Assembly (NCBI GenBank): GCA_041398965.1
Contig: JAWKTT010000011.1
Coordinates: 62,001-126,000, forward strand
Source: JAWKTT01 sp041398965
GTDB lineage: Bacteria; Planctomycetota; Planctomycetia; Planctomycetales; Planctomycetaceae
Length of the DNA stretch: 64,000 nucleotides
Direction of reading: 5' to 3'
Part shown: one piece after another, positions 52,180 to 62,645 of the stretch
How the letters are laid out: every line of letters begins with the position of its first letter
How positions within the stretch are numbered: the first letter of the stretch is position 1
Notes under the pieces: model-generated
The model's input: the letters and a program-made list of their open reading frames with translations, nothing else
Databases searched by the model: none
Told to the model about the DNA's origin: nothing
Translations under genes and position numbers: made by a program

Positions 52180-52496
52180 TCGCCAACCGGCATCGAGTGT
52201 GTACAGTCCGCACGGCGCAGACCCGCTTTGTTGGTGGCCGTCCCGCACCACTGTTGCGACGGGGCTCACTTCTCGATTTGCCCCATCTGACGGTCGAGGG
52301 GACTGCTGACGATGGCTCGTTACGGGCTCGCCAGCTTTCCTAGATTGTCTGTTGGGTGCAGTCGCTGGAGGTGGATTGGCGAGACTTGGGGGTGCAGTGG
52401 TTTGGACTTCTTTGAGATTGTTCGCCCCCTGTCAGGTGGACATCGGGTAGAATTCACGGCACGACTTTTCGCTGCGGGGGGGAAGTCGTTGCAGGG
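52180..52496. other. 317-bp intergenic region before the HtrA-like gene
   Basis: Nothing coding is supported. The final bases (GCAGGG immediately before ATG 52497) give only a poorly spaced ribosome-binding site. A frame on the plus strand at 52312-52500 encodes no recognisable product. Confidence 0.35.
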
Positions 52497-54608
52497 ATGA
52501 CTCGTACACGTGAGCACCAACCGATCGGAGTGAGTGCCAACATGCTGAAATCAACAACGGTCACAGGAAATTTGCTTGGGGAACCATCGCGTGCGGGAGC
52601 CTTCATCCGAAGTTCCCGGCGATTGACAGCAGGGGTGCTGCTGGCGATTTTCGCAATGTTCTGGAGCGTCTCGCAAAGTTATGGCGAATTCGTCCCGGCG
52701 GAGTTCGAGTCTCGGATTCAGCAGGTTGTGGCAAAGAGTCGCCCGGCTGTGGTGGCCATCGTCGAAGCTGGTCGACCAGTCGACGGAGCCTTTAGTGGGG
52801 TGATTGTCTCTGCCGAGGGACACATCCTTTCGGCGGCTCATGCGGTCGCTCCGGGGCAGCGATATGATCTGTTTTTGGCCGATGGACGTCGCCTGCGGGG
52901 TGTCGGTAAAGGGGTGAATCATGCAATTGATTGTGCGTTGATTCGTGTGACCGATGCCATACCGACCGACAAGCCACTCCCATTTGCCGAGATGGGGCAA
53001 TCTCAGTCGGTCGTAAAAGGACATCCTTGTGTCAGCATCAGCCATCCGGGGGGCTTCAATCGAGAGCGTGGTTCGGTTGTGCGATTTGGTCGCATCGTTC
53101 AGCCGCTGACGCAGATGTTCGGGATGATGGAGTCGACGGCCCTCATGGAACCGGGCGATTCTGGCGGGCCGCTGTTCGACTTCGATGGAAAAGTGATCGC
53201 GATTCACAGCCGCATCGAGGCAGAGCTTGATGCCAACTACGATATTCCCATCGATAGCTTTCGACTGTACTGGAATGAGTTGAACGAGCAAAAGGCGTTT
53301 GATGTTCCGCGCATCCCTGGGATGCCGATCATCGGCTTCTCCGGTCGACGCGACCGGGAACTCGGCGGGATACTGGTGAATGATGTGATCGCCGGGAGTG
53401 CGGCTGCGGAAGCGGGCCTGCAGGACGGCGATGTCGTCCGAAAGGCTCAAGGGGCGATCATTCGGAATCCACAGGCAATCGTCAACATCGCGTTTTCATT
53501 GCTGCTGGACGGACGCAAAGACATGGAACTTGTCGTACTGCGGGACGGGACCGAACAGAAGATTCGACTCCCATTGCGCGCCTCAGAGACGGCGGTTGAT
53601 GATGTGACACCAAGTCGACAATGGCTGGCTCCGGAACTGTCGAACTTGCCGAGACAATTCGCCACTCTCGAATCGCGACTGGATGATGTTTCGGTCTTTG
53701 TCGTCAGCCGTCGTGGACGGAATCGACTTCGAGCGATCGGGCTGCTGTTGAGTGAGCCGGGGTACATTGTCACCAAAAGTTCACAGGTTGACGCCAACCC
53801 GGTCGCGACACTTTCCAACGGACGGCAGGTTCCGGTGACAGTTGTCGCCCGGGACGATGTCAGCGACCTGGTGTTGTTGCACACCAGCGAGACGGTCCCA
53901 GTGGGGCTGGCGGTCATCGATCAGACGGACGCCTCAAAGCAGGTGACCATCCCTGGTAAGGGGGACTTCAACGCCGGTGCCACGCCCCCTGTCATCAAGC
54001 TCGGGTCGTTTCTCATCTCCCCCAGCCCTGATGGTCCAGGATGGGTGAGCGTGTTGAGTTCGCCACCGTTTCGATCGGAGCGAATTCAGAGTCGCGGCTA
54101 CTTTGGAGTCGTGCTGAAGGGGAACGATGGAAAAGTGACCATTGGCGAACTCATCCCTGGCGGCCCCGCTGACAAGGCAGGACTACGTTTCGCCGACCAG
54201 GTGCTCCAATTCGACGATGTCAAAGTGAACAAGACGACCGACGTTTACAACTTTCTACGTCGTCACGCCCCTGGTGATCAGGTGGAGTTAACTGTGCAAC
54301 GAGAAGGCGAGGCGGCCCCATTGCAGTTGACTCTTGAACTCGGCGAACCTCCATTGGACTCGGATCACATTGCTGAGGAGTTTGAAGGAGGGAAGAGTAC
54401 GCGACGCGACGGCTTCGCAACGGTCTTCTGTCACGACGCGCGTCTCACACCGGAAGACTGCGGCGGTCCGCTGTTTGATCAGCAGGGGGAGTTCATCGGT
54501 CTCAACATCGCGCGTCACAGTCGAACGCAGAGCTACTTTCTCCCCCGCACCATCGTCGCCGATTTCGTCCACAAGTCCCTTCCGGCGCATAAATCAACGG
54601 CAAACTGA
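52497..54608 (+). CDS. HtrA/DegP-like protein with two protease-like domains and two PDZ domains
   Basis: This 703-residue protein starts with a membrane/signal segment (LTAGVLLAIFAMFWSVSQSYG). Domain 1 is a trypsin-like protease: HILSAAHAVAPG with His115, AIDCALIRV with Asp145, and EPGDSGGPLF with Ser222, a full catalytic triad. A PDZ follows (GGILVNDVIAGSAAAEAGLQ). Domain 2 (from about residue 395) has the same strand layout but YIVTKSSQV where the His should be. It is interrupted by a second PDZ (IGELIPGGPADKAGLRFADQ) and ends TPEDCGGPLFDQQGEFIGLN, with Cys655 at the serine position. Domain 2 is therefore a pseudoprotease or altered enzyme. Confidence 0.9.
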   Translation: MTRTREHQPIGVSANMLKSTTVTGNLLGEPSRAGAFIRSSRRLTAGVLLAIFAMFWSVSQSYGEFVPAEFESRIQQVVAKSRPAVVAIVEAGRPVDGAFSGVIVSAEGHILSAAHAVAPGQRYDLFLADGRRLRGVGKGVNHAIDCALIRVTDAIPTDKPLPFAEMGQSQSVVKGHPCVSISHPGGFNRERGSVVRFGRIVQPLTQMFGMMESTALMEPGDSGGPLFDFDGKVIAIHSRIEAELDANYDIPIDSFRLYWNELNEQKAFDVPRIPGMPIIGFSGRRDRELGGILVNDVIAGSAAAEAGLQDGDVVRKAQGAIIRNPQAIVNIAFSLLLDGRKDMELVVLRDGTEQKIRLPLRASETAVDDVTPSRQWLAPELSNLPRQFATLESRLDDVSVFVVSRRGRNRLRAIGLLLSEPGYIVTKSSQVDANPVATLSNGRQVPVTVVARDDVSDLVLLHTSETVPVGLAVIDQTDASKQVTIPGKGDFNAGATPPVIKLGSFLISPSPDGPGWVSVLSSPPFRSERIQSRGYFGVVLKGNDGKVTIGELIPGGPADKAGLRFADQVLQFDDVKVNKTTDVYNFLRRHAPGDQVELTVQREGEAAPLQLTLELGEPPLDSDHIAEEFEGGKSTRRDGFATVFCHDARLTPEDCGGPLFDQQGEFIGLNIARHSRTQSYFLPRTIVADFVHKSLPAHKSTAN

Positions 54609-54916
54609 TAACGTAAGGTCATGGATGTCTGTTGTTGGCGGTTCGTTGATGTCACATCGCCCCCGGGGCCATTCCGCCTGAAATCACATCGACGGTTGAA
54701 AGGAATTCTCGCCACACACCAGATGTGTGGGGTCTACGGCAGATGGTTGAATCGTCATTGGGGAAGCCGCGGGGATCGTCGTGATGTTGTCGTTCATCAA
54801 TCGCGTTGCATACAATGACTTGGGACACTGATTTAGCTTTGCAATACAGACTTTGCCCGAATGGGTGATTCGTTACCGTTTGCGTCCTCGGGATGGGGGA
54901 TGTTGGGAGATTGGTG

Positions 54917-56368
54917 ATGTCGAACTTTTGTGGACGGACGCGGCGCGAGATGATGTGGCAGGCGGGAGCCGGGTTTGGGGGACTCGCGTTGTCGGCCATG
55001 ATGGGGGACGAGTTCTTCGCCCGGCAGACGATGGCCGCAGATGGGAAGACGCCGTTCGTCAATCCGCTTGCTCCGAAAGAGCCGATGCACGCGGCGAAGG
55101 CGAAAGCCGTCATCTTCCTGTTCATGTATGGCGGTCCGAGCCATATGGACACGTTCGATCGCAAGCCGGAACTCGAGGGTCGCGATAATCAAACGGTCGA
55201 AGTGAAGACCTTTGGCCGGGGCGGCCACAAAAACCAGGGGCGAATCGTCGAGCCTCGCTGGAAGTTCAAGCAGTATGGCGAGTGCGGGAAGTGGGTGAGT
55301 GACCTGTTCCCCGAGACGGCGAAGCATGTCGATGAGATTGCGTTCTTGCATTCGATGACAGCCGATTCGCCGATTCATGGCTCGGCCCTGTTGATGATGA
55401 ACTCGGGTCGCGTGCTGAGTGGGTTCCCCTGTCTCGGTTCGTGGGCAAACTACGGCCTCGGCAGCGAGAACGAGAATCTCCCAGGATTCTGCGTGATGTT
55501 AGACCCGCGTGGCGGGCCAATTTCCGGGGCGAAGAACTGGTCGAGCGGGTTCATGCCGGCGTCGTATCAGGCGACTGTCATGCGGAGTCAGGGGGAGCCG
55601 ATCTTGGACCTCAAGCCGCCGCAGGGGTTCGACATGTCGGCTCAACGGCAATTGCTCGACACGCTGCGAGAGTACAACGAAGAACATGACGCCAGTCGTC
55701 AGAACAGTTCCGAACTTGGTGCCCGTATCGCCAGCTACGAACTTGCTTACAAGATGCAGCAACATGCTCCCGAGGCAGTCGAGATCGCGTCGGAGACCGA
55801 GGCGACGCAAAACATGTATGGCCTCAATCGTAAGGAGACGGAGACTTTTGGACGGCAATGTCTGCTGGCTCGGCGACTCGTCGAGCGGGGGGTACGGTTT
55901 GTTCAGATCTACTCGGGAGGCAATCATAATGACGCCAACTGGGATGCACATGGCGACCTCGAACACAATCACAACATGCACGCAGCCGAAACCGATCAGC
56001 CGATTCATGCGTTACTGACGGACCTGAAAGAACGGGGTCTGTTGGACAGCACGTTGATCGTCTGGGGGGGCGAATTTGGACGTCAACCGACGGCAGAGTA
56101 TGCCAAGGGAACCGGCCGGGATCACAACTCTTACGGCTTCACCATGTGGATGGCTGGAGGAGGCATCAAGGGGGGGACCAGTTACGGGACGACGGACGAA
56201 CTGGGGAGCCGTGCGGTTGAGAACCCACTGCATGTCAAGCATCTGCACGCGACAGTGTTGCATCAAATGGGCCTCGACCCGAACCGGCTGTCGTATTTTT
56301 ACGGTGGCCTAGACCAGAAACTTGTCGGTGTCGAAGGGGCGTCTCCCGTGTGGGACATTCTGGCGTAA
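54917..56368 (+). CDS. DUF1501 domain-containing protein
   Basis: The 483-residue protein has a Tat-type start (CGRTRREMMWQAGAGFGGLA) and the DUF1501 signature elements: FLFMYGGPSHMDTFDRKPEL, VSDLFPETAKHVDEIAFLHS, PLHG-like SPIHGSALLMMNSG, GLNRKETETFGRQCLLARRL, RFVQIYSGGNHNDANWDAHG, LIVWGGEFGRQPTAE, and the C-terminal LHATVLHQMGLDPNRLSYFY. It belongs to the alkaline-phosphatase-like superfamily. In planctomycetes the gene usually neighbours a DUF1549/DUF1553 gene, which is absent here. GGGAG lies 7 bp before ATG 54917; an in-frame ATG at 54893 is less likely. Function unknown; probably periplasmic. Confidence 0.93.
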   Translation: MSNFCGRTRREMMWQAGAGFGGLALSAMMGDEFFARQTMAADGKTPFVNPLAPKEPMHAAKAKAVIFLFMYGGPSHMDTFDRKPELEGRDNQTVEVKTFGRGGHKNQGRIVEPRWKFKQYGECGKWVSDLFPETAKHVDEIAFLHSMTADSPIHGSALLMMNSGRVLSGFPCLGSWANYGLGSENENLPGFCVMLDPRGGPISGAKNWSSGFMPASYQATVMRSQGEPILDLKPPQGFDMSAQRQLLDTLREYNEEHDASRQNSSELGARIASYELAYKMQQHAPEAVEIASETEATQNMYGLNRKETETFGRQCLLARRLVERGVRFVQIYSGGNHNDANWDAHGDLEHNHNMHAAETDQPIHALLTDLKERGLLDSTLIVWGGEFGRQPTAEYAKGTGRDHNSYGFTMWMAGGGIKGGTSYGTTDELGSRAVENPLHVKHLHATVLHQMGLDPNRLSYFYGGLDQKLVGVEGASPVWDILA

Positions 56369-56637
56369 TACCGGGGCGAACAGGTCGCAGAGACGTGCAT
56401 CCTCAGATCCGGCTCAAGTCTTGTGACCCGAAGATTCGATACCATCGATACGTCCGTGTGACGGATGGGGGCGTTCGCGCAGAGATTCTGAGTCGACGTC
56501 GCCCGATTCCAATTGAACAGGTACCTCCCGAAATCTGTCGCAGCGTGTTGCGTCGTCCTTCATAAGCGATGTCAGGCTGCTGCAATAATCGGGGGGCAAA
56601 CTCCGCTTTGGGGAACACCTCAGGGGATGGAACGCCG

Positions 56638-58846
56638 ATGAATCGCCGACTGATCTTTCTCTTTGTATCGGCAGTTCTTGCCGCACAGTCTGTCGGTCTG
56701 TGTGATGACGCCCCACTGGCGGATGAACCGGGCATCCTGGCAAAGGAGCCTGTCACCGCGATGGAGCATCTCGATGCTGCCATCAAGATGTTGCAACTCT
56801 CGCGTCCGGTCTTAGCCAAGCAGTATCTCGCTGGGTTGCTGAAACTCAACCCGGATGACGAGACGCTGCTTGAGATTCGGAGGAAGTTTGGGACGGCAAC
56901 TCTGTTGAGCTTGTCTCGACTGGAGAATTTGCAACCTGAAGGGGCTGAACTGTACTCGCTCGCCAACGAAGCCACGCAACGTCAATTGAACGATCCCAAG
57001 TTTGCACGTGAAGTGTTGAAGGGGCTGTATGGATCGGCACGCGAGCGGGATGCCGCACTCGAAACGCTGAAGTTTCTCGGACCGAGTTCGGTCGGACTCA
57101 TTGTCAAAGACCTCGGAACGAATTCGTCGCCGGAAGAAGTTCTTACCCTGAATCTGACTCTGCTACAACTCGGAGAGATTGCGGTCGCTCCGTTGGAAGC
57201 GGCTCTTGATTCGCCAGTCTCCAGTGTGCAGGTGACAGCGGCAAACACGCTTGGTCGACTGAATTCCAAGAGGTCGGTCCTGCATCTGCTGGCTGCGGCG
57301 TTCAAGAAGGGGCAGTCTCCAGCAGTTGTGACGGCGGCGAAGCAGGCGATTGCGAGAATCGAGTTTGAAGACGCCAACCAGGCGATCAAGGTGACAGAAT
57401 TCCGAGCGAGCGAGAAGCTGATCGCAGCAGCGACTCCGCACTTTGCACAGACCGCAGAGTGGACGCCCGACGCCGACGGAACGGTCTCAATTTGGAGTTG
57501 GAGTGACGATTCGGGAACCGTCATCGAACATCATGTGAGCCCGACGAGTGCCTCGTTATTCGTTGGCGAGCAGTGGTGTCGCCGAGCGTTGGGGGTTTCT
57601 CCCGAAAGTGCCGAAGCGACAACGCTCCTGCTTGGCATCTTGATGGCCCGCGACGTTCACGCCGTCGGATGGGACAACCCGATTCCAGAAGGTCCTGGAA
57701 CGGCTCACGACTTGGGATTGTCGATGGGACAACCTGTCGTCAGCGAGGTGTTGAAGTTATCGCTCGCACACAGCAACACGGCCGCAGCGGTGGTTTCGCT
57801 GCGAGTCTTGGGCCAGATCGGGACACGAAGTCATCTCATCTATGGCAGTGACAACCCTCCCTTGCTCGTGCAGTCGTTGCGGTTTCCAGAACCTCGCGTA
57901 CAGTTTCTCAGTGCGGTGACCATTCTTCAGCTCGATCCGGACAAGCCCTTTCCGGGTGCTCCGAGCGTCGTTGACGTGTTGTCCCGATCACTCAATGCCG
58001 CCGCGCAACCGAAGGTCGTTGTGATTGACCCCAACACGGCCCGAGCGTCACGCATGGCGGGCCTCTGGAAAACGTTGGTTATCAACCAACCGCTTGAACC
58101 GGGCAAGACGGATTCAACATCGTCTCCAAAAAGGGGACGTCGAACTTGCTGTTGCAATCTCAATACCATTCGGAGGACCTTCTGCAGATTGTCGCGAATT
58201 TGAGAGCCGTGGATAGTCGGACGGGCGGGTGTCCCAATCGCCATTTATGGTCCAGCCGGGTTTGATGGCGAAACGACAGAACGATTCAAAGCCGATCGCT
58301 TGATCGGGTTCCTCTGACGAAAACACCGAGTCTAATGCAATGAATCGGCAACTTGCCCCACTCCTCGCCATGCGGTCGACACCTCCGCTGACCGACACTC
58401 AACGTGCGGCCCATTCGGTCGAGGCGGCTTACTGGTTGCGGTTCATCGCCGACGGACGTCGAACCGAAGTCTTCCGCATCGATTCGGCCGAAGAGGCGCT
58501 CTCCGTTTCGATTAGTAATCCGGACGTCGCCCGAGATGTTTTGGCAGCCCTCGGAACACTCGCCAAGCCATCGGTTCAACAGCGACTTGTCGAAGTTGGC
58601 CTTTCGCAAGGATTCCCTGACGACATCCGCAATCTGGCAACGTTTCACGCTGGATACCACATCCAACGCTTCGGGCGAATGATTGACAACGAACAGGCAA
58701 TGGCCGTTGAACAGGCATGGCGAAACGAAGCCGATCCCGCGACAAAGACCGCATTGGGGGTCGTTGTGGGGGCACTTGGTGTCAACCCGGCCAAGGCAAC
58801 GGAGGAGATCAGAAACTTCCCTGCCAGCACAACGCCCTTGCCATAG
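56638..58846 (+). pseudogene. secreted HEAT-repeat-like protein, frameshifted near the 3' end
   Basis: From ATG 56638 a signal peptide (RLIFLFVSAVLAAQSVGLC) leads into helical, HEAT-like repeats (VAPLEAALDSPVSSVQVTAA, NTLGRLNSKRSVLHLLAAAF, VSEVLKLSLAHSNTAAAVVS). The first frame is meaningful to about 58110 (LVINQPLEPGK). Plausible continuation is then found in other frames: GDVELAVAIS (about 58137-58166), IVANLRAVDSRTG (about 58187-58225), VPIAIYGPAGFDGETTERFK, and finally MNRQLAPLLAMRSTPPLTDT to TTPLP ending at 58846. At least three indels lie within 250 bp, so the gene is broken or this stretch contains sequence errors. Confidence 0.75.
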
Positions 58847-59128
58847 TATTACCCAACATGTCACCCGATCCACACGACGAACACCACTGACAAGACCTCG
58901 TTCGTTCGGATTTTTGGAAGCCCGACTTGTCGGAGTTGCGTTAACCCCCTATTTTCCCGATTATCTCTCGTCGCCACCGCAGGATGTTGCGGCTCGATCG
59001 AGCAAACCGAACAGAATTGACTTGTGACATCCCTCCTCGTGTGGATGGTTGCAGCACCGGTTATCTATCAGAATTACACAGTCAGTGCCTGATCCGTCAG
59101 GCCTCGAATTGCCGGAAAGGACTCTGCG

Positions 59129-60925
59129 ATGCCGATCGCTCGCATTTCGCACCTCATCGTTCTGTTGACCCTTGGAGCGTTCGTATCGACGGCGACGCCT
59201 CTTGCTTTGGCGGCTCCTCCGGGCCTGCCTCCTAACCGGGTTCAAACCGGCATCCAGTCTTCACAAGGCCTCAAGGACGACCTGAAGTACCTTGTCGTCA
59301 CGCTGGGAGAGAACCCGAAGGCATGGGAAGATATCGAACTTGCCGTCGATGCCTTTCTTCCCGGTGTCGACTTGACCAAACCGGTCGGCCTCGACCTCGT
59401 TTTCGATCCAACAACAGGGAAACGCAAGGTCTTGCACGTCCCCATCGAGAACTCCCGTGACTTCTTCAACAATAACCTCAATCCAATCGGAATCTTATCG
59501 AGACGAAGATCCGCAGGCTTTTACCATCTCGATGGAATCGCGGCACTGGGGTGGGAAGGTTGGATGCGGACACCGACCGGGTCTCCCTATGGGACGATTT
59601 CCGAAGTCGCCGACGACATCCCGACCTCGCTGCCCGTACAAGATGCCCGACTGCTTGCCCTGTTCGCTCCCGGTTACGACTCCGTCGCCAAGATCGAAGG
59701 GACCGCTGGCGACATGACCGATCGACAGAACGGCGTGAGGAAGCTTCGCGACAATTTGCTCGCTGGAATCAAACGTCGACCTGACGAATCGGTGGAAGAG
59801 TTTGACCTGCGTCGCCTCGCAGGACGGCAACAAATGGATCGGCTGGAACGGGTCTTCGTCAACGCCGAGTTAATGATGGCGGGTTGGACAACGGATACCA
59901 CCAGACAACTAGGGCATGGCGATGTTGCCTTCACCGCTCTGGCCGGGACCGATCTCCAGAAGACCCTGCTTACGGCTGGAACAACCCCAAGCTACTTTGG
60001 GGCCATCCCGGAAGCGAAGTCGGTTGTCTTTCTCTCCCGTCTGAATGTCCCGATTGACGAATTCACGCGGGGGCAGTTCGAGGAATTCTATGGCAGTCTG
60101 CGGCCTGTGTTGAAAAAGCGCCTTGCCGAATCCGAAAAGGGGACAGCCGCCCAAAAGGAAGCACGTCAGCGGATCGCCGACCAAACACTGGACATGCTGC
60201 TCGGCACATTGAAGCTCGGCGTTGCGGACCTGTTCGTTCAAACTGTCCCCACAACGAACGGAAAAAACGTCATCGTGGCCGGTGTTCGTTCCCACGATGG
60301 ACAGCAAGTCTTGTCGATCCTCCGCGAGATTCCCAACGCTGTCACTGGTTGGAAGCTGGAAGAAGCCGTAGAAACCGTCGGCACCGTAAACATCCATCGC
60401 CTCGACATCTCAGCCGACATTCCGGACGCGATCGAAAGCTTCTATGGGAAATCGGGAGAAGTCTTCGTGGGGACCAGTCCCGAGGCAGTTTGGTTCGCCG
60501 GGGGTGAAGGGGCACTTGCTTCGTTGAAAGCGACGATTCAACAAGTGGCCGACGGGTCGCCGGTGGCAGACGGAATGGTCGCTCGCACAAAACTGCGACT
60601 CGGTCCTGTTTCCCGACACATTCGCGATCTGAGCGTCGAAGAGGGGTTCAGCCTGTCGGAGTTTCTCGGCAAGGTTCGTGAAGGACGACAGCCTCGCGAA
60701 CAGACAGAGCCCGGACGGGAAAAGCGGAGCGGTGGAGCACTCAGCGGCATCGACTGGGATTCCGAACTCCGAGAGGCCCTGAAGAATGTCAACGATGATC
60801 TCGTTGAGTCCACGATCTGGGTTCAAGGGGGCAAACTGACTGGAAAGACAGAAGTGGAAAAGGGTGTGTTGATCGGGATCGGCCGCATTATCGGCAACAT
60901 CGCCGGCGACTTGCTCGGGGGATAA
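59129..60925 (+). CDS. large secreted hypothetical protein
   Basis: The 598-residue product starts with a signal peptide (ISHLIVLLTLGAFVSTATPLALAA, cleaved near the Ala run) and continues with an alternating helix/strand region (LVVTLGENPKAWEDIELAVD, PVGLDLVFDPTTGKRKVLHV, GFYHLDGIAALGWEGWMRT). The middle has repeated helices and the end an Arg/Glu-rich linker (about residues 515-545) followed by GGKLTGKTEVEKGVLIGIGR. No family is recognised; the pattern fits planctomycete-restricted secreted proteins. A clear terminator follows at 60956-60996. Neighbours give no further hint. Confidence 0.72.
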   Translation: MPIARISHLIVLLTLGAFVSTATPLALAAPPGLPPNRVQTGIQSSQGLKDDLKYLVVTLGENPKAWEDIELAVDAFLPGVDLTKPVGLDLVFDPTTGKRKVLHVPIENSRDFFNNNLNPIGILSRRRSAGFYHLDGIAALGWEGWMRTPTGSPYGTISEVADDIPTSLPVQDARLLALFAPGYDSVAKIEGTAGDMTDRQNGVRKLRDNLLAGIKRRPDESVEEFDLRRLAGRQQMDRLERVFVNAELMMAGWTTDTTRQLGHGDVAFTALAGTDLQKTLLTAGTTPSYFGAIPEAKSVVFLSRLNVPIDEFTRGQFEEFYGSLRPVLKKRLAESEKGTAAQKEARQRIADQTLDMLLGTLKLGVADLFVQTVPTTNGKNVIVAGVRSHDGQQVLSILREIPNAVTGWKLEEAVETVGTVNIHRLDISADIPDAIESFYGKSGEVFVGTSPEAVWFAGGEGALASLKATIQQVADGSPVADGMVARTKLRLGPVSRHIRDLSVEEGFSLSEFLGKVREGRQPREQTEPGREKRSGGALSGIDWDSELREALKNVNDDLVESTIWVQGGKLTGKTEVEKGVLIGIGRIIGNIAGDLLGG

Positions 60926-60955
60926 TTCCGCCCCACTCTCCAACCAAATGCAACA

Positions 60956-60996
60956 CCCCCACTAAAGCAATTACGCTGTTAGTGGGGTTGGTTTTT
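60956..60996 (+). terminator. intrinsic terminator
   Basis: CCCCACTAA (60957-60965) pairs with TTAGTGGGG (60979-60987), a 9-bp stem; an inner AGC/GCT pairing shortens the loop. It is followed by TTGGTTTTTG. It lies 30 bp after the stop of the secreted-protein gene. Confidence 0.82.
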
Positions 60997-61021
60997 GTTT
61001 GAACTCACCGTAGGTCCGAAC

Positions 61022-61561
61022 TCACAGGCCAGGTAGAAAGCCCCGCTCCCTTAGCTCCTGAATGTTGTCCGGTGCACTCTGCCAAACTCGTTCGGCTGCA
61101 TACTTCAACACCGCGACCCCACCAAGACCATACGGAGCCGTGAGAATGGCGACACGGTCTTCGTCCTGATCATCAAGCTTCCGATTCAGCTTCGCCACCA
61201 CCTCTTCGACACTGTCGCTCTCAAGCTCTTTTCGAGTCTGACGGTTATCGAGCCTCAGGTTCTGGAAAGCCGCAGTTCGGGCCAGTAGGAAGTCGATGAG
61301 TGACTCATGTTCCGGCCCCTCAAAGAAGTTCCGAAACTCCGGTCGAGTGTTATTCGGAGTGACGATAAGGGGACGGGTGATGTTGATGTCACCCCGCGTT
61401 ACCTCAACCGGCTCGTTGGGATGCTCGGCATCCGTTACAAGAAAGTACGGTAACTCACTCGCCCCAAACGTAAACAGCCCGACGCTCACACCTCTTGCCA
61501 CGCGCACGGACTCCCAGGCAGACCGAAATTCCGCATCGGGATCGAACGAAGGAAACGACAT
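61022..61561 (-). CDS. hypothetical conserved-looking cytosolic protein
   Basis: This 179-residue protein has no signal or membrane segment. Visible features are FRSAWESVRVARGVSVGLFT, LPYFLVTDAEHPNEPVEVTR, RGDINITRPLIVTPNNTRPE and FRNFFEGPEHESLIDFLLAR, ending in LKYAAERVWQSAPDNIQELR. Balanced composition and a Glu-rich helix suggest a real folded protein, and it resembles planctomycete hypothetical proteins, but no family can be named. It lies just downstream of the SPFH gene on the same strand, 150 bp away. Confidence 0.65.
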   Translation of the reverse strand: MSFPSFDPDAEFRSAWESVRVARGVSVGLFTFGASELPYFLVTDAEHPNEPVEVTRGDINITRPLIVTPNNTRPEFRNFFEGPEHESLIDFLLARTAAFQNLRLDNRQTRKELESDSVEEVVAKLNRKLDDQDEDRVAILTAPYGLGGVAVLKYAAERVWQSAPDNIQELRERGFLPGL

Positions 61562-61708
61562 GAAAGCAACCTTACAGGATTACGCCAGCGCAAATAGTTG
61601 ACTCGATTTCCGGCGTTAAGACAAGCCTGCACCTTTGATTGTCGTTCAACAAGAACCACATCACCCCCACGAGATCGGCAGCATTGGGCAGGGTGCGAGC
61701 CCAGAAAA

Positions 61709-62533
61709 TCAATTCTTGCCGTGAGGACGGGACTTGCTCCCGACATGGAGAACCGGCTGTGCCCGTTCGCCACTACACAGGACCACGAGCAGGTTCGAGA
61801 CAAGGGCGTCGCGATCGGCTTCGTTGACTTCGAGTTCAGCCGCTTTCAGACGATCGACCGCATCTCGGACAATTTCGACAGCCCCTTCGACAATTGTCTT
61901 TCGGGCATCGATCAAGGCCATCGCCTGTTGACGCATCAACATCGCCTGGGCGATTTCCGGGGCGTAGGTCAGGTCATTCAGTCGAACAGTCAACACCCGA
62001 ATTCCAGCAGGGACGACGGCTTCCTGTAAGTCTTCAACGAAGGCGGTGGCGACGACATCACTTTCCTTCTTGAGGCAGGCCTTGGCGTCGTCCTCGGCTT
62101 CGTACGGAAATCGAGAGGCGACCCGCTTGATAACAGCACCCGCCTGGTCGGCGATAAACTGGCGATAGTCTTCGACATGCAGTGCTGCCTTATAGGTGTC
62201 CTCGACGCGGTAAACCACGACGGCACTGATCTCGATCGGATTTCCGTTCTTCTCGACAACAGTCGTCGTAGCAACATCGTGCGTCGTGTCCCGCGTAGAA
62301 ATCCGATGCAGCGTTCGACCGACGGGATGAATCCAACGAATCCCTTGCGTCGTAAACGTGGTGACAAACTTCCCGAATCTCAAAACAACGATCTCCTCGC
62401 GTGGGTTCACGACGAAGAACCCGAAGAGCAAAATGGGAGGGAAGACACAGGTAAACAAAATCACCAGAAACAGTTCCATCGAGCCTTGATTCGCGTCATT
62501 CGGGGTTACAGCATTGGGTCGGGGGGCAGACAT
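61709..62533 (-). CDS. SPFH/band-7 (stomatin-like) membrane protein
   Basis: The 274-residue protein has one N-terminal membrane helix (MELFLVILFTCVFPPILLFG) followed by a band-7 domain: VVNPREEIVVLRFGKFVTTF, TTQGIRWIHPVGRTLHRIST, NGNPIEISAVVVYRVEDTYK, FIADQAGAVIKRVASRFPYE, VPAGIRVLTVRLNDLTYAPE and a C-terminal coiled helix. These are typical SPFH landmarks; such proteins form membrane microdomain oligomers and regulate proteases or channels. The usual NfeD partner is not adjacent. Confidence 0.88.
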   Translation of the reverse strand: MSAPRPNAVTPNDANQGSMELFLVILFTCVFPPILLFGFFVVNPREEIVVLRFGKFVTTFTTQGIRWIHPVGRTLHRISTRDTTHDVATTTVVEKNGNPIEISAVVVYRVEDTYKAALHVEDYRQFIADQAGAVIKRVASRFPYEAEDDAKACLKKESDVVATAFVEDLQEAVVPAGIRVLTVRLNDLTYAPEIAQAMLMRQQAMALIDARKTIVEGAVEIVRDAVDRLKAAELEVNEADRDALVSNLLVVLCSGERAQPVLHVGSKSRPHGKN

Positions 62534-62579
62534 CAGGTGTGACCTCAGTAAGAGAGTAGCAGACTGTCGTAAAACGTGA

Positions 62580-62599
62580 GTCGGGCTTTCCAGCCTGAC
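62580..62599. repeat. intergenic hairpin, dispersed-repeat type
   Basis: GTCGGGCT-TTCC-AGCCTGAC forms an 8-bp stem with one G-T position. GTCAGGCTTTCCAGCCTGAC-like palindromes are, from memory, frequent between planctomycete genes. Only this copy is seen in the window. Confidence 0.4.
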
Positions 62600-62645
62600 A
62601 TGGTGCCGTTTGATGACTCGGAAAAAAAGCGTACGAGATACTCTT

